DNA from: Pseudoalteromonas sp. P1-9
Lineage (GTDB): Bacteria; Pseudomonadota; Gammaproteobacteria; Enterobacterales; Alteromonadaceae
Reading direction: 5' to 3'
Length of the DNA: 64,000 bases
Assembly: GCF_001399975.1 (NCBI RefSeq)
Contig: NZ_LKBD01000024.1
Span: 1-64,000 of the forward strand
Part shown: positions 48,556 to 58,941 of the stretch, one piece after another
Layout of the letters: each line of letters opens with the position of its first letter
Position numbering within the stretch: the first letter of the stretch is position 1
Notes under the pieces: model-generated
Database searches by the model: none
What the model was told of the DNA's origin: nothing
What the model saw: only the letters and a program-made list of their open reading frames with translations
Position numbers and translations under genes: made by a program

Positions 48556-49192
48556 ACATTAAGTGTTTAACTAATAGTGGTTTACCACGGCTAATTTGAT
48601 TTGCTTGCGCTAAAAACAACTCAGCGGTGGCCATGGCGTCGGTAAGTGCATTATGACAACTGTATTCGGGCAAACGATAGCGCTCGCGACAACTGCTTAA
48701 GGTTAAGCTATCTTGCGCAATTACATGCCCTTGGCGAGCAAGGCGTTTATGTTCGATATTCATAGTATCGAGTATTGCTAAAGGCTTATGCAATAAACCC
48801 GCTTTGTTAAACGCGATACGTAAAAATCCCCAATCAAGCTGTTGGTTATGAAATATTAATATTTTATCGTCCAGTAGTTCATTTAACGCTTTAAGTGCCT
48901 CATTTAACGGTACACCTGCCGCAAGCGTTGTATTATCAATGCCGTGATACACAGGGCTTTGATTTAAATTACTCACCTGATTATTAATAAAGTGCTGACA
49001 TTGACCTATTTGAATGCGTTGATGACTAATTGGCACCCACGCAATCGAAACAATTTCATCTTGTTTTGCATTAAGCCCAGTTAACTCTAAATCAATAACT
49101 AAATAGTCCACCTTAAAACAGTTACTTTTCAATATGTCATTGTCTTTTTCGGGCAACACAAAAAAGCGCTTAATTGATTCAAGTATTCCCAT
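48554..49192 (-). CDS. DEDDh 3'-5' exonuclease, DnaQ-like
   Basis: A 212-residue exonuclease of the DEDDh class. Exo I is YLVIDLELTGLNAKQDE (Asp and Glu), Exo II is HNQQLDWGFL, Exo III is HNALTDAMATAELFL with His and Asp. The start is ATG 49192, which overlaps the stop of the upstream gene as TGATG; a GTG lies one codon earlier. A DUF294 gene with an exonuclease gene just behind is a common pair beside acetate transporters. Confidence 0.9.
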   Translation of the reverse strand: MGILESIKRFFVLPEKDNDILKSNCFKVDYLVIDLELTGLNAKQDEIVSIAWVPISHQRIQIGQCQHFINNQVSNLNQSPVYHGIDNTTLAAGVPLNEALKALNELLDDKILIFHNQQLDWGFLRIAFNKAGLLHKPLAILDTMNIEHKRLARQGHVIAQDSLTLSSCRERYRLPEYSCHNALTDAMATAELFLAQANQISRGKPLLVKHLM

Positions 49193-51030
49193 CACAAACT
49201 ACCTCTAGCAAACTTAAAGGCGGCCGCTTGCTGTGCTTGTTTAATTAAATAAAACGCCTCTTTTAATTGGTGGCGTTCAAGTGAGGTTAAATCTTCTGGG
49301 TCGATACAATTTGCCGGTAACCCTTTTTGCTGTAACTGCACATTTAAACGCAGCTGTGTAAGGTAGCGCCAACAATCTTTTAAATCATAGATATCTTTTT
49401 TACTCACTTGCTGTTGTTTAGACAACGCACTTAAGCGCTCTAAGGTATTAGCAGCAGTAACATTATGATGCAGCGCATAAAGACGAACAATATCGTTAAT
49501 AATTGCCACACCCCGCTTTTTTAAATCAATATACGTATGTTTTTGCTTATCTTTTTCTAATTTAAACTGATTAAATAAACCGATCGGCACCGAGTTAGTA
49601 TTAATATCCGTTGCCATTGAGGCAAAAAATATCTGATTTTTAGTGATCGCTAATATGCCTTTGCTAAATGCTTCGAACAAACTTTCAGAGCCATCAACAA
49701 AACGAATATCAAAAAAGATTTTGCAGTTTAAAATAGCCTGCGGCGATGGGCTTTTAATCCAAGAGCCAAATTGGTTTAACCATGCAGAAAGCCCCATACG
49801 GCACGCATCACGACTTGCCATAATACCACCTGGGCATTCTTTAATTCCGCACGCAATTAGGTTGTCACAAACAAACTCGCCTAACGCTTTAAAGTAATCT
49901 AGCTCCGTTTGCGACAGGTTGTCTGGCAGCAACAAACCGTTATCTTGATCTGAATGCAATGTTTGCTCTTCACGTGCTTGCGAGCCAAAACAGATCCAAC
50001 TAAACGGCGTTGGCGCTGCACCATTTTGCGTTTGAAATAATTGAATTAAACGCGTTGTCATGGCATCGGTGATACCGCTGAGTAATTTACCAATTAAGCT
50101 AGTATCTTCTACTCTGTCTGAAAATCCTCGCAATAACTCAGGCACTTCCAATGCGTAGCGCTTAATATCAGCAACACTCTCAGCTTTATAAATACGGCCA
50201 ATCAGTTGCACTGGGTCAGATTTTTGCTGGCGCAATAAATCGGTTGCGGTGATCATACCTAAGGGTTGATGTGATTCATCAAGCACAGGTAAATGATGAA
50301 TATTTTGTTTTAGCATTAAATGAAATGCAGAAAATACACGGTTGTGCTCAAATACATGCTTTGGCTTTGTGGTCATAATAGTTGCAACCACATCGTTCGG
50401 GCTACGTCCTTCTGCGAGCACGCGGTTACGTAAATCGCGGTCGGTAATCACTCCCACCAGCTTGTTATTTTCAGTGATCATAAGCGATGAAACACCAAAT
50501 TGACTCATGGTTTTGGCGGCATCGCTAATTTTAGTTTCAGGGCCTGCTGTAACGGCACCTTGCTTCATAATTTCACTTATGCGTTTGCTCGACCAATCAT
50601 CGCTGCGCTTTTTATAATTCACACTGAGTAGGCGGTTAGCATGGGCACGCACAAAGTGCTGGGCAAATGCTTTATAGTGTTCGCGCAGATAATCCCAATG
50701 AGTTTGGCTAAGCAGATATACAATGCCTTCGTTTTGCACTTCTAATCGATTACTAATTGGCTCGCCTGTTAATAGCGATGGGTAGCCAAAATAATCGCCT
50801 TCAGATAAGCGCGCAACCACTTCACCACTGCTATCTAAAATATCGTACAAGCCAGAGCGAATTAAAAATAAGCAGGGTGCATTTGAGTTTAGCCATTGGT
50901 TTTGATTTTCTGGTGTTAAATAAACCGCTTCAAGGCTTTTAATAAAGTACTCAGTGGCACTGGATTCAAGATCACTAAACGGTGCTTGCGCTTTAACAAA
51001 ACGTGCTACTTCATTAAGCTCTAATGCCAT
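49192..51030 (-). CDS. cNMP-binding, CBS and DUF294 nucleotidyltransferase-like protein
   Basis: A 612-residue cytoplasmic protein. An N-terminal cNMP-binding domain (about 10-130, ending near YKAFAQHFVRAH) precedes two CBS domains (about 150-275), then a DUF294 nucleotidyltransferase-like domain with CFGSQAREEQTLHSDQD of the GS-x-D type, and a C-terminal DUF294 domain. It binds nucleotides as a sensor, but the reaction is unknown. The 3'-5' exonuclease follows with a 1-bp overlap, so they are co-translated. Confidence 0.88.
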   Translation of the reverse strand: MALELNEVARFVKAQAPFSDLESSATEYFIKSLEAVYLTPENQNQWLNSNAPCLFLIRSGLYDILDSSGEVVARLSEGDYFGYPSLLTGEPISNRLEVQNEGIVYLLSQTHWDYLREHYKAFAQHFVRAHANRLLSVNYKKRSDDWSSKRISEIMKQGAVTAGPETKISDAAKTMSQFGVSSLMITENNKLVGVITDRDLRNRVLAEGRSPNDVVATIMTTKPKHVFEHNRVFSAFHLMLKQNIHHLPVLDESHQPLGMITATDLLRQQKSDPVQLIGRIYKAESVADIKRYALEVPELLRGFSDRVEDTSLIGKLLSGITDAMTTRLIQLFQTQNGAAPTPFSWICFGSQAREEQTLHSDQDNGLLLPDNLSQTELDYFKALGEFVCDNLIACGIKECPGGIMASRDACRMGLSAWLNQFGSWIKSPSPQAILNCKIFFDIRFVDGSESLFEAFSKGILAITKNQIFFASMATDINTNSVPIGLFNQFKLEKDKQKHTYIDLKKRGVAIINDIVRLYALHHNVTAANTLERLSALSKQQQVSKKDIYDLKDCWRYLTQLRLNVQLQQKGLPANCIDPEDLTSLERHQLKEAFYLIKQAQQAAAFKFARGSL

Positions 51031-51130
51031 GGTTACTCTCCTTAACTGTGTACAGCCTTAAAAAGGTGCGCTTTATCATCCCTTAAGGCAACTCACCTCT
51101 GTCATTTGACTCTAGCAGAGCAATAAACAA

Positions 51131-51154
51131 AAAAAAGCCCGACTATAGTCGGGC
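51131..51154 (-). terminator. Terminator downstream of the acetate symporter
   Basis: GCCCGACTATAGTCGGGC is a perfect inverted repeat, followed on the minus strand by a run of T. It lies about 32 bp past the symporter stop and separates it from the CBS/DUF294 gene. Confidence 0.93.
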
Positions 51155-51185
51155 ATTGAGTTTGATTTTTGATTTAGCTCAAACT

Positions 51186-52910
51186 TTAGTGAGCATGCGC
51201 TACACTTGACCCTTTCGGGTTACGAATATCTTCAACCATTTGCTGTACTTCTTCTGGTGTTTCGCTGGTAACTTTCTGAACCGCAATTGCAACAGCAAAG
51301 TTAACTAGCATACCAATCATACCGATACCTTCAGGTGAGATACCAAATAACCAGTGCTCAGCAGAGTTAAGGTCAGGGCTTACGAACTTGAAGTAAATAA
51401 TGTACGCCGCAGTAAAACCAATACCACAAACCATACCGGCAATCGCACCTTCTTTATTCATACGCTTAGAGAAAATACCCATAATAATTGCTGGGAAGAA
51501 ACTCGCCGCCGCTAAGCCAAAGGCAAATGCCACCACCGAGGCCACAAACCCTGGCGGATTAATACCAAAGTAAGCAGACACCGCAATCGCCACCATCGCA
51601 GCAAGACGTGCTGCCATTAACTCTTGTTTATCGCTAATGTTTGGCTTAAAGGTACGTTTAAGTAAATCGTGCGATACCGAAGTTGAAATAACCAATAACA
51701 GACCTGCTGTTGTTGATAATGCCGCTGCAATACCACCCGCTGCTACTAATGCAATTACCCATGCCGGTAAGTCAGCAATTTCTGGGTTCGCTAGTACCAT
51801 GATGTCGCGATCAATCTTAACTTCATTAGCACTGCTAGGATCTTCAATTTTACCTGCAGAGTACTGCATTTTGCCGTCGCCATTCTTATCATTGAATGTA
51901 ATTAGGCCAGTACGCTCCCAGTTTTTAACCCACGCTGGTGCCTCTGCGTACTCTGTACCACTGCCGTCTTTACCATTAATAGTATCGATAAGGTTTACAC
52001 GGGCGAACGATGCAACCGCAGGAGCTGTAGTGTAAACAATTGCGATAAATACTAATGTCCAAGCCGCTGAAATACGCGTGTCTTTTACGCGAGGCACAGT
52101 GAAGAAGCGAACGATTACGTGAGGAAGACCCGCAGTACCTACCATTAGTGCAGCAGTAATTGCGAATACATCGATCATCGATTTAGACCCTTCGGTGTAT
52201 TGGGCAAACCCGAGTTCGGCACTGAGTCCATCGAGTTTATCAAGTACATACATTCCTGAGCCATCAGTTAATGTTGCACCAAAACCTGTTTGTGGTAGTA
52301 CGTGACCTGTCATCATCAATGAGATAAAGATAGCTGGTACTAGGTATGCAAAAACCAGTACACAGTACTGAGCTACTTGCGTATAAGTGATACCTTTCAT
52401 ACCACCTAATACTGCATAGAAGAATACGATTACCATACCAATGTAAACACCGGTTTCGATATCAACTTCTAAGAAGCGAGAGAATACAACACCTACACCG
52501 CGCATTTGGCCTGCAATATAAGTAAAGCAGATAAAGATTGCACAGATAACCGCTACCGTACGCGCTGTTTGCGAGTAATAACGGTCACCAATGAAATCTG
52601 GCACAGTGAACTTACCAAACTTACGTAAATAGGGTGCTAAACAAAGGGCAAGTAGAACATAACCACCGGTCCAACCCATTAGGTAAACACCACCATCGTA
52701 ACCTACGAACGAAATAATACCCGCCATAGAGATAAATGACGCAGCACTCATCCAGTCAGCTGCTGTAGCCATACCATTTGCAACAGGCGGTACACCACCA
52801 CCAGCAACATAGAATTCTTTAGTTGATCCCGCACGCGCCCAAATTGCAATGGCGATATACATTGCAAAGCTTGCACCTACGATAATAAAAGTTAGCGTTT
52901 GAACGTCCAT
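51186..52910 (-). CDS. actP: Sodium:solute symporter, ActP-like acetate permease
   Basis: A 574-residue SLC5-type symporter with 13 or so membrane helices. It has GWTGGYVLLALCLAPYLRKFG near the third helix and a long periplasmic insertion (about 305-380) rich in Asp and Gly (NDKNGDGKMQ), which is EF-hand like. It should take up acetate or a related carboxylate with sodium. The DUF4212 gene is directly upstream, 11 bp away; the divergent sensor kinase and the DUF294/exonuclease genes complete the usual acetate-switch neighbourhood. Confidence 0.88.
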   Translation of the reverse strand: MDVQTLTFIIVGASFAMYIAIAIWARAGSTKEFYVAGGGVPPVANGMATAADWMSAASFISMAGIISFVGYDGGVYLMGWTGGYVLLALCLAPYLRKFGKFTVPDFIGDRYYSQTARTVAVICAIFICFTYIAGQMRGVGVVFSRFLEVDIETGVYIGMVIVFFYAVLGGMKGITYTQVAQYCVLVFAYLVPAIFISLMMTGHVLPQTGFGATLTDGSGMYVLDKLDGLSAELGFAQYTEGSKSMIDVFAITAALMVGTAGLPHVIVRFFTVPRVKDTRISAAWTLVFIAIVYTTAPAVASFARVNLIDTINGKDGSGTEYAEAPAWVKNWERTGLITFNDKNGDGKMQYSAGKIEDPSSANEVKIDRDIMVLANPEIADLPAWVIALVAAGGIAAALSTTAGLLLVISTSVSHDLLKRTFKPNISDKQELMAARLAAMVAIAVSAYFGINPPGFVASVVAFAFGLAAASFFPAIIMGIFSKRMNKEGAIAGMVCGIGFTAAYIIYFKFVSPDLNSAEHWLFGISPEGIGMIGMLVNFAVAIAVQKVTSETPEEVQQMVEDIRNPKGSSVAHAH

Positions 52911-52921
52911 TATTATTCTCC

Positions 52922-53185
52922 TTACTCGTCAACGCCGTACTTTTTGTCTAACGCAGCCATCTTGTATACGTAAACAAAAATCAGGGCAACAAAGGTGTAA
53001 ATGGCGCCCTGCTGAGAGAACCAGAAACCTAATTTAAAACCAAAGAAACGGATTTCGTTAAGCGCATCGACAAATAAAATGCCGCAGCCAAACGAAACTA
53101 CAAACCAAACGGCTAGTAGCTTTATTACTAGCGAAAGGTTTTCACTCCAATATGCTTTGGCTTGATCATTATCTTTAAAAGCCAT
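52922..53185 (-). CDS. DUF4212 small subunit of the symporter
   Basis: An 87-residue protein with two membrane helices (about 22-42 and 57-77). DUF4212 proteins are almost always encoded directly before SLC5 acetate symporters and form a small subunit. It is the first gene of the transport operon and starts 12 bp before the symporter gene. Confidence 0.9.
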   Translation of the reverse strand: MAFKDNDQAKAYWSENLSLVIKLLAVWFVVSFGCGILFVDALNEIRFFGFKLGFWFSQQGAIYTFVALIFVYVYKMAALDKKYGVDE

Positions 53186-53374
53186 TTTTATATCCCCTAG
53201 TCATGCAAAGTTGCACGTTAATTAATCGTCATCATTGACTCTAGCAACGCACATAAAAGATTAAAGTGCGACCTTAGTCGTAACAATTTATTAACTTAAC
53301 TACCTACTAAAGGTAAAAGCTGACTGTAATTTAAACGAAAGCGAGTAAAAATAAGGCTTTAAAGCACACAGATA

Positions 53375-53394
53375 TTACGTTTACGTAAACGTAA
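53375..53394. promoter_or_regulatory. Perfect 20-bp palindrome between symporter operon and sensor kinase
   Basis: TTACGTTTACGTAAACGTAA reads the same on both strands over all 20 bases. It lies midway in the 372-bp gap between the DUF4212 gene and the kinase, so it is a likely operator for one or both. The shape, with ACGT repeated, resembles operators of MerR-family LiuR in related bacteria, but that is only an inference. I see nothing else of note in this gap. Confidence 0.75.
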
Positions 53395-53557
53395 CACTCT
53401 ATTTTTCCCTAAGGTTAAGACATTAGTCGAACATCGCCACTCATAATGACACTCGGCCTGTAAATTCAAGCTGTTGGAGTAATTGTGATTGAGATGCACA
53501 GTTTCATTAAAAAGTGATAAATTAGCGTATCAATTAAGAAGAATAACAAGAGTAACC

Positions 53558-56500
53558 ATGACAATTGCGCTAATTTTCGTCGCTTTGGCCTATGTTGGCA
53601 TTCTATTTTGGCTTGCTAATTGGGGTGATAAAACCACACCTCTGGCCAAGAAAATTAGTCACCACCCCTTTGTTTACTCATTTGCCTTAGGTATTTACTG
53701 CACCTCTTGGACCTTTTATGGCGCTGTAGGCACAGCCGCTAATTCAGGTTGGAGTTACCTGCCCATTCTATTGGGCCCTGCACTGCTGTTTATTTTAGGT
53801 CACGGTTTTTTGCGCAAGATGATATTGGTTAGTAAAAAACAAAATATCACGACAATTGCTGACTTTATTTCTGCCCGCTACGGAAAACGTCAGCTCACAG
53901 CAATTTTAGTGACCTTTATTGCATTGCTTGCAACGATTCCTTACATCGCACTGCAACTAAAAGCACTAAGCACCAGCTTTGTATTGCTGCAAAGCGACAG
54001 CGAAATATCTGGCAGTATGATGGCCTTAATGGGCACCTTGATTATGGCAATTTTCGCCATTTACTTTGGTACACGTAAAGTAGATGTAACCGAATATCGC
54101 TCAGGTTTAATGTTGGCAGTCGCCTTTGAATCTGCGGTTAAACTGCTTGCGCTCGGTGCGGTAGCGGGCCTGTCTTATTATGTTTTTACGCATTACCAAG
54201 ATGGCATGTGGGATTACTTTGTTACCCAAATCGCTTTTGGCCAATGGCAAAAAGAAGACTTTTTTAGCTTTAACTTTGTCGCACAATCATTAATGGCAGC
54301 CGCTGCAGTTATTTGTTTGCCGCGCCAATTCCATGTAACCGTTGTCGATAACCAAGATATTAGCCATTTAAAAACCGCACGCTGGGCGTTTCCACTGTAT
54401 TTATTGCTTACGGCGGGCATTATTATTCCAATTGCAACCGCGGCAATGCACCCACAAATTGGTGGTAATGTTGCAGCCGACAGCTTTGTATTAGCACTGC
54501 CCCTTGCTCAACAAAGCACCTTATTATCAACGTTTGTATTTATTGGCGGTCTGTCAGCGGCAATCGCCATGATTGTAGTTGCCACGCTTACACTGAGTAC
54601 CATGATCTCAAACGATGTTGTGCTACCGTTAATGCTACGTCGTAAATTTAAACGTAACCTGATCACCACCAGCTATAAACGCCGAATTTTATTAACGCGA
54701 CGTATTACCATTGCAGTTATTTTAGGGCTTTCATACCTTTATCAACAATTGTTTGGCAACCAAGCTGCTTTAGCGAGTATGGGCCTAGTGGCATTTTCGT
54801 TGGTGACTCAATTAATCCCTGCGGTTGTCGGTGGTCTTTATTGGCGTAAAGGCCATGCCTACGGCGTTTATGCGGGCTTACTAGCGGGGTTTGCCTGCTG
54901 GCTACTGTTTTTAATGCTGCCGCTATTTGAAGGTGCCGTAACCACTAACACCGCAATGCAACAAAGTGTAATCACCCAAGGTACGTTTATTGCGCTAATT
55001 GCCAATGTTGTGTGTTATATCGCGTTTTCACTGGGTGCCAACGAGCGTTTAGTTGATAGAATACAGGCAGCTGCGTTTGTGAAGCCAAAAGAGCAGCTAA
55101 AGCTTGCTAAACATCACAGTAAACAAATTAACGCCACGGTGTACGACCTTAAAGTACTGCTACAAACCTTTTTAGGTATTCAGCGCTCTAAGCAATTAAT
55201 TGTGCGCTATACCATGCGACACGATTTTGCCGACGATAACGATACACCGACAACTGACTTTGTCGACTTTTGTGAAAGAGCTCTTACCGGTGTACTCGGC
55301 GCATCGTCTGCACGCGTATTAATTGGTGCGGTAATTTCTGGTAAGCAAATGGCGTTTGAAGAAGTGGTTAACTTTTTCGATGAAACCACACAAGCCATTC
55401 AATTTAATCAAAACTTACTGTTTACCTCGCTCGAAAACTTAAGCCATGGCATTTCAGTTGTAGACAGAAACCTTAAGTTAGTAGCGTGGAATAGACGCTA
55501 CACGGAACTATTTGAATACCCCGAAGGCTTCTTAGAAGTAGGCCAGCCTATTGAAGAAGTGATCCGCCACAATGTGAGTAAAGGTGAATGCGGACCGGGC
55601 GAAATTGACGCACAAGTACAAAAACGTGTGCAACACTTACGTAACGGCAGCTCACACCACTTTATTCGCCGCAGACGCAACGGCCAAGTAATTGAAATGA
55701 TAGGTAACCCACTGCCTGATGGTGGTTTTGTTACCTGTTTCTCAGATATTACCACACACATTGAAACGCAAAATGCGCTTGAAGAAGTGAATATTGATTT
55801 AGAGAATCGCATTGAAGCACGTACCCTAGAAATCCGTTCAATCAATGAAGATTTAGAAGCGCAAATTGAAAAACGAATCGAAACCGAAAAACAACTTAAC
55901 CAAGCCAAGCTAGAAGCCGAAAAAGCTAATGACAGTAAAACCCGCTTTTTAGCGCTCGCGTCGCACGATATTTTACAGCCACTCAATGCCGCAAGGCTTT
56001 ATCTGGCGGCTGTTGACCAAACGGAACTTTCTAACAGCAACCTCAGTACCATGGAAAAACTTGGCGATAGCCTTGATTCAACCGTGCATTTAATGTCGGG
56101 GTTATTAGAAATTGCTAAGTTAGAACAAGGCGCAATGACGCCGACACCTCGTCACTTTCCGATTAATGATATTTTAGCGCCACTGAGTAATGAATACGTT
56201 ATTCTCAGCAAGGAAAAAGGGCTCGATTTCAAAGTGCGCAGCAATGATGCTGTAGTGCATGCCGACACCACTTATCTGCGCCGAATTATTCAGAATCTAG
56301 TATCAAATGCCGTGAAATATACCGAAAGCGGTAAAGTATTAGTGGCTTGTCGAAAGCGAAAACACAGCCTGCGTATTGAAGTATGGGATACAGGCCCCGG
56401 TATCAGCGAAGTAGAACAAGCAAAAGTCTTTAACGACTTCTACCGTGTACAAAGTAACGACAATAAAGGGTTAGGGCTTGGTTTAGGCGTAGTAAAACGT

Positions 56501-57004
56501 ATGGCCGATTTAATGTCGTTAACGCTAGAGCTTAAATCAACACCAAACAAAGGCAGTTGCTTTGCGCTTGAAGTGCCCTATGGCGACAGCAAACTGGTAC
56601 AAGAAAAATCAACCAACAAGGTTAAGCTTGATAATAAACAAACCCTTAACGTATTAATCGTTGATGATGAGCAAGAGAACTTAGATGCGATGGGCACGTT
56701 AATGAGCAAATGGGGATGCCGTTATTTTGCCTTCAATAAAGTGGGCGATGTATTAAATTACGCAAAAAACCAAGCTAAGCCAGATTTAATTCTAATGGAC
56801 TATCAACTCAGTCATGAAATGGATGGCGTTAGTTTAATTGCGCAATTACGCGAGCAGTGGCAAGAAAGTATTCCTGCTGTATTAATCACTGCGGTAAGAG
56901 ATGATGAGCTAAAACGCAGCACTAAAGAGCAAAACATTCACTACTTGAGTAAGCCTGTAAAACCAGCAAAACTCAAAGCATTAATAAAGCACACAAGCCG
57001 TTAA
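53558..57004 (+). CDS. CrbS-like sensor kinase (SLC5, PAS, HisKA, HATPase, REC)
   Basis: A 1148-residue hybrid kinase. The N-terminal half (about 1-500) is a sodium:solute-symporter-type membrane domain of about 13 helices. Then come a linker, a PAS domain (about 600-730, ENLSHGISVVDRNLKLVAWN), a coiled coil, the H box ASHDILQPLNAARL with His803, the ATPase domain (NLVSNAVKYT, DTGPGIS, GLGLGLGVVKR) and a C-terminal receiver with LILMDYQLSHEMDG. This is the CrbS layout that senses acetate and governs acs. The ORF opens at 53489, but ATG 53558 starts the first membrane helix. The partner regulator is not in this window. Confidence 0.9.
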   Translation: MTIALIFVALAYVGILFWLANWGDKTTPLAKKISHHPFVYSFALGIYCTSWTFYGAVGTAANSGWSYLPILLGPALLFILGHGFLRKMILVSKKQNITTIADFISARYGKRQLTAILVTFIALLATIPYIALQLKALSTSFVLLQSDSEISGSMMALMGTLIMAIFAIYFGTRKVDVTEYRSGLMLAVAFESAVKLLALGAVAGLSYYVFTHYQDGMWDYFVTQIAFGQWQKEDFFSFNFVAQSLMAAAAVICLPRQFHVTVVDNQDISHLKTARWAFPLYLLLTAGIIIPIATAAMHPQIGGNVAADSFVLALPLAQQSTLLSTFVFIGGLSAAIAMIVVATLTLSTMISNDVVLPLMLRRKFKRNLITTSYKRRILLTRRITIAVILGLSYLYQQLFGNQAALASMGLVAFSLVTQLIPAVVGGLYWRKGHAYGVYAGLLAGFACWLLFLMLPLFEGAVTTNTAMQQSVITQGTFIALIANVVCYIAFSLGANERLVDRIQAAAFVKPKEQLKLAKHHSKQINATVYDLKVLLQTFLGIQRSKQLIVRYTMRHDFADDNDTPTTDFVDFCERALTGVLGASSARVLIGAVISGKQMAFEEVVNFFDETTQAIQFNQNLLFTSLENLSHGISVVDRNLKLVAWNRRYTELFEYPEGFLEVGQPIEEVIRHNVSKGECGPGEIDAQVQKRVQHLRNGSSHHFIRRRRNGQVIEMIGNPLPDGGFVTCFSDITTHIETQNALEEVNIDLENRIEARTLEIRSINEDLEAQIEKRIETEKQLNQAKLEAEKANDSKTRFLALASHDILQPLNAARLYLAAVDQTELSNSNLSTMEKLGDSLDSTVHLMSGLLEIAKLEQGAMTPTPRHFPINDILAPLSNEYVILSKEKGLDFKVRSNDAVVHADTTYLRRIIQNLVSNAVKYTESGKVLVACRKRKHSLRIEVWDTGPGISEVEQAKVFNDFYRVQSNDNKGLGLGLGVVKRMADLMSLTLELKSTPNKGSCFALEVPYGDSKLVQEKSTNKVKLDNKQTLNVLIVDDEQENLDAMGTLMSKWGCRYFAFNKVGDVLNYAKNQAKPDLILMDYQLSHEMDGVSLIAQLREQWQESIPAVLITAVRDDELKRSTKEQNIHYLSKPVKPAKLKALIKHTSR

Positions 57005-57006
57005 AT

Positions 57007-57035
57007 AATAGGCCGGCAAAACGCCGGCCTATTTA
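57007..57035. terminator. Terminator between sensor kinase and outer membrane protein
   Basis: AATAGGCCGGC pairs with GCCGGCCTATT around AAAAC, followed by TTTT further on. It lies just past the kinase stop codon and close to the convergent porin-like gene. Confidence 0.9.
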
Positions 57036-57076
57036 ATTTTTAACCCTAAATAGAGTTAACTAATTAACACTAGTAA

Positions 57077-57685
57077 TTAAAACTGATAACTAACACCTAC
57101 AGCAAACGATACAGAATCTAAATCGCCCATATCAAAATACTGTACGCCTGCGTCCATTCCTAAACCAAAGTCCCACACGTACTGCCAACCACCTTCAAGG
57201 TAAACACCTGTGCCCGAATCATCGATAAACGTACGATCATTACGTGAAATTTCATAGTCATAGAAGTTAGCGCCAACTTTAGCGTAAAGACTATTGCGCT
57301 GCGACAAAGGTAATTGTGCTTTACCTGCAATCACAAAGTTAGTTACCTCTAATTCATCGGCGCCAATGATGTTAAACATTGAGTCATTGCGGTCGCGACA
57401 AGTAAAGCCATCATCAAAATCGTCGCATTCCCAATCGCTGGCATCCATACCAAAATTTAAACCAACTTCGAGTGAAAAGTTTTGATCAAATTTATAGTTA
57501 TAGTAAGAGTACACATTTGTATAATCTTCATCAGGTAAATCATATAACTCAACGCTACCCGTTGCGATTTTTCCACCGAAGGTATGCTTTTTAAGTTCAG
57601 CTTGTTCAGAACCATTAGCAAACACCGATGACGATGAGATAAGCGAAAGTGCCAGCAACGCACGTGTAAAATTAGAAACTGCCAT
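57077..57685 (-). CDS. Outer membrane beta-barrel protein
   Basis: A 202-residue protein with a signal peptide (about 1-23, FTRALLALSLISSSSVFANG) and a barrel of about eight strands of alternating pattern, ending in SVSFAVGVSYQF with terminal Phe as in porin-like barrels. It resembles the OmpA-like transmembrane domain family. A stretch with CDDFDDGFTCRDR holds two cysteines. No function can be named. Confidence 0.82.
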   Translation of the reverse strand: MAVSNFTRALLALSLISSSSVFANGSEQAELKKHTFGGKIATGSVELYDLPDEDYTNVYSYYNYKFDQNFSLEVGLNFGMDASDWECDDFDDGFTCRDRNDSMFNIIGADELEVTNFVIAGKAQLPLSQRNSLYAKVGANFYDYEISRNDRTFIDDSGTGVYLEGGWQYVWDFGLGMDAGVQYFDMGDLDSVSFAVGVSYQF

Positions 57686-57916
57686 TATTGTGCTTCCTTT
57701 TCAAAATGAGATTATGGCTAGTTTAGTGCTCTTAACGACAATAAGTTGTAAGCAATTGTCAGAAATGGTTAAACCTCTTTAACGCCTATTAACCTTATTC
57801 ATGCTACTTTTTGTAAAATTGCTCATCACACAATAAATATTAATTTTATTTATTGATCACATAATTAAAATATATAAATATACACTCATTACTTTTGCTG
57901 TCTGGAATGAGGAACC

Positions 57917-58750
57917 ATGAAAAAAGTACTGCTTGCACAATGCCCCGATGAACCAGGACTCATCGCTAAAATAACCAATCTCTGTTTTGAGCATAAGCTT
58001 AATGTTATTCGCAACGACGAATTTGTTGACCGAGAAAATCATCGCTTTTTTATGCGAACTGCACTGCAAGGTGACTTTGACAATAATCACCTTGTTGAAC
58101 AGCTCATTAACCTATTACCTGAGGGCTCAAACATCAGTTTAAAAGGCGAAGAGAAAGCTAAAGTGGTGTTACTTGCCACCAAGGAAGCACACTGTTTAGG
58201 CGGTGTGTTATTAAAATGCTTTGAAAACGCCATGAATGTGGAGGTTCAAGCGGTCATCGCTAATTATCCATACCTAGAGCCGCTGGTTAAAGGCTTTGAT
58301 ATACCATTTTATTGCATTAGCCATGATGGCCTAACACGCGAACAACACGACGCCAAAGTGGCTGAAAAAATTAACGAGTTTAATCCTGACTTAATTGGCC
58401 TTGCCAAGTATATGCGTATTTTAAGCCCAGAGTTTGTGGCCGAGTTCAGCGGTAAAATCATTAATATTCACCACTCCTTTTTACCCGCGTTTATTGGTGC
58501 AAAACCCTATCATCAAGCATTCCAGCGAGGCGTAAAAATGATCGGCGCCACCGCCCACTTTGTTACCGATGAACTCGATGAAGGCCCAATCATCGAACAA
58601 GATATTTGCCATGTAAACCACGCACAAAATGCCGAAAAGCTAGCGGCACTTGGCCGCGATGTTGAAAAAAACGTATTCTGCCGCGCTCTACAGTGGGCCG
58701 CTGAACAGCGGATATTTATTAATGGTAATAAAACAGTGGTGTTTAAGTAG
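57917..58750 (+). CDS. purU: Formyltetrahydrofolate deformylase
   Basis: Releases formate from 10-formyl-THF to balance one-carbon units. The 277 residues match E. coli (280). An N-terminal ACT domain (about 1-80, AQCPDEPGLIAKITNLCFEH) precedes the formyl-transferase fold with NIHHSFLPAFIGAKPYHQAF (catalytic His and Asn) and GATAHFVTDELDEGPIIEQD (catalytic Asp). The ATG is preceded by TGAGGAA. It is monocistronic. Links to the metAH locus are only functional. Confidence 0.96.
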   Translation: MKKVLLAQCPDEPGLIAKITNLCFEHKLNVIRNDEFVDRENHRFFMRTALQGDFDNNHLVEQLINLLPEGSNISLKGEEKAKVVLLATKEAHCLGGVLLKCFENAMNVEVQAVIANYPYLEPLVKGFDIPFYCISHDGLTREQHDAKVAEKINEFNPDLIGLAKYMRILSPEFVAEFSGKIINIHHSFLPAFIGAKPYHQAFQRGVKMIGATAHFVTDELDEGPIIEQDICHVNHAQNAEKLAALGRDVEKNVFCRALQWAAEQRIFINGNKTVVFK

Positions 58751-58941
58751 CGATTCCAAGTGATTGCTTCAGCGTTAACCCTTAGCACTTATTAATATTC
58801 GATACATTGTTTGTCGCTGCTTTTGACAGCAGCCAAAGATGAAAAGTAACCGAGACGAAGTTCGCTGTACTTTGAAATGAGGTCAAGGATGACCGATGTA
58901 ACCCAGCTTCATGGATGAATTGTTATAACTTGAGTCTTTGT

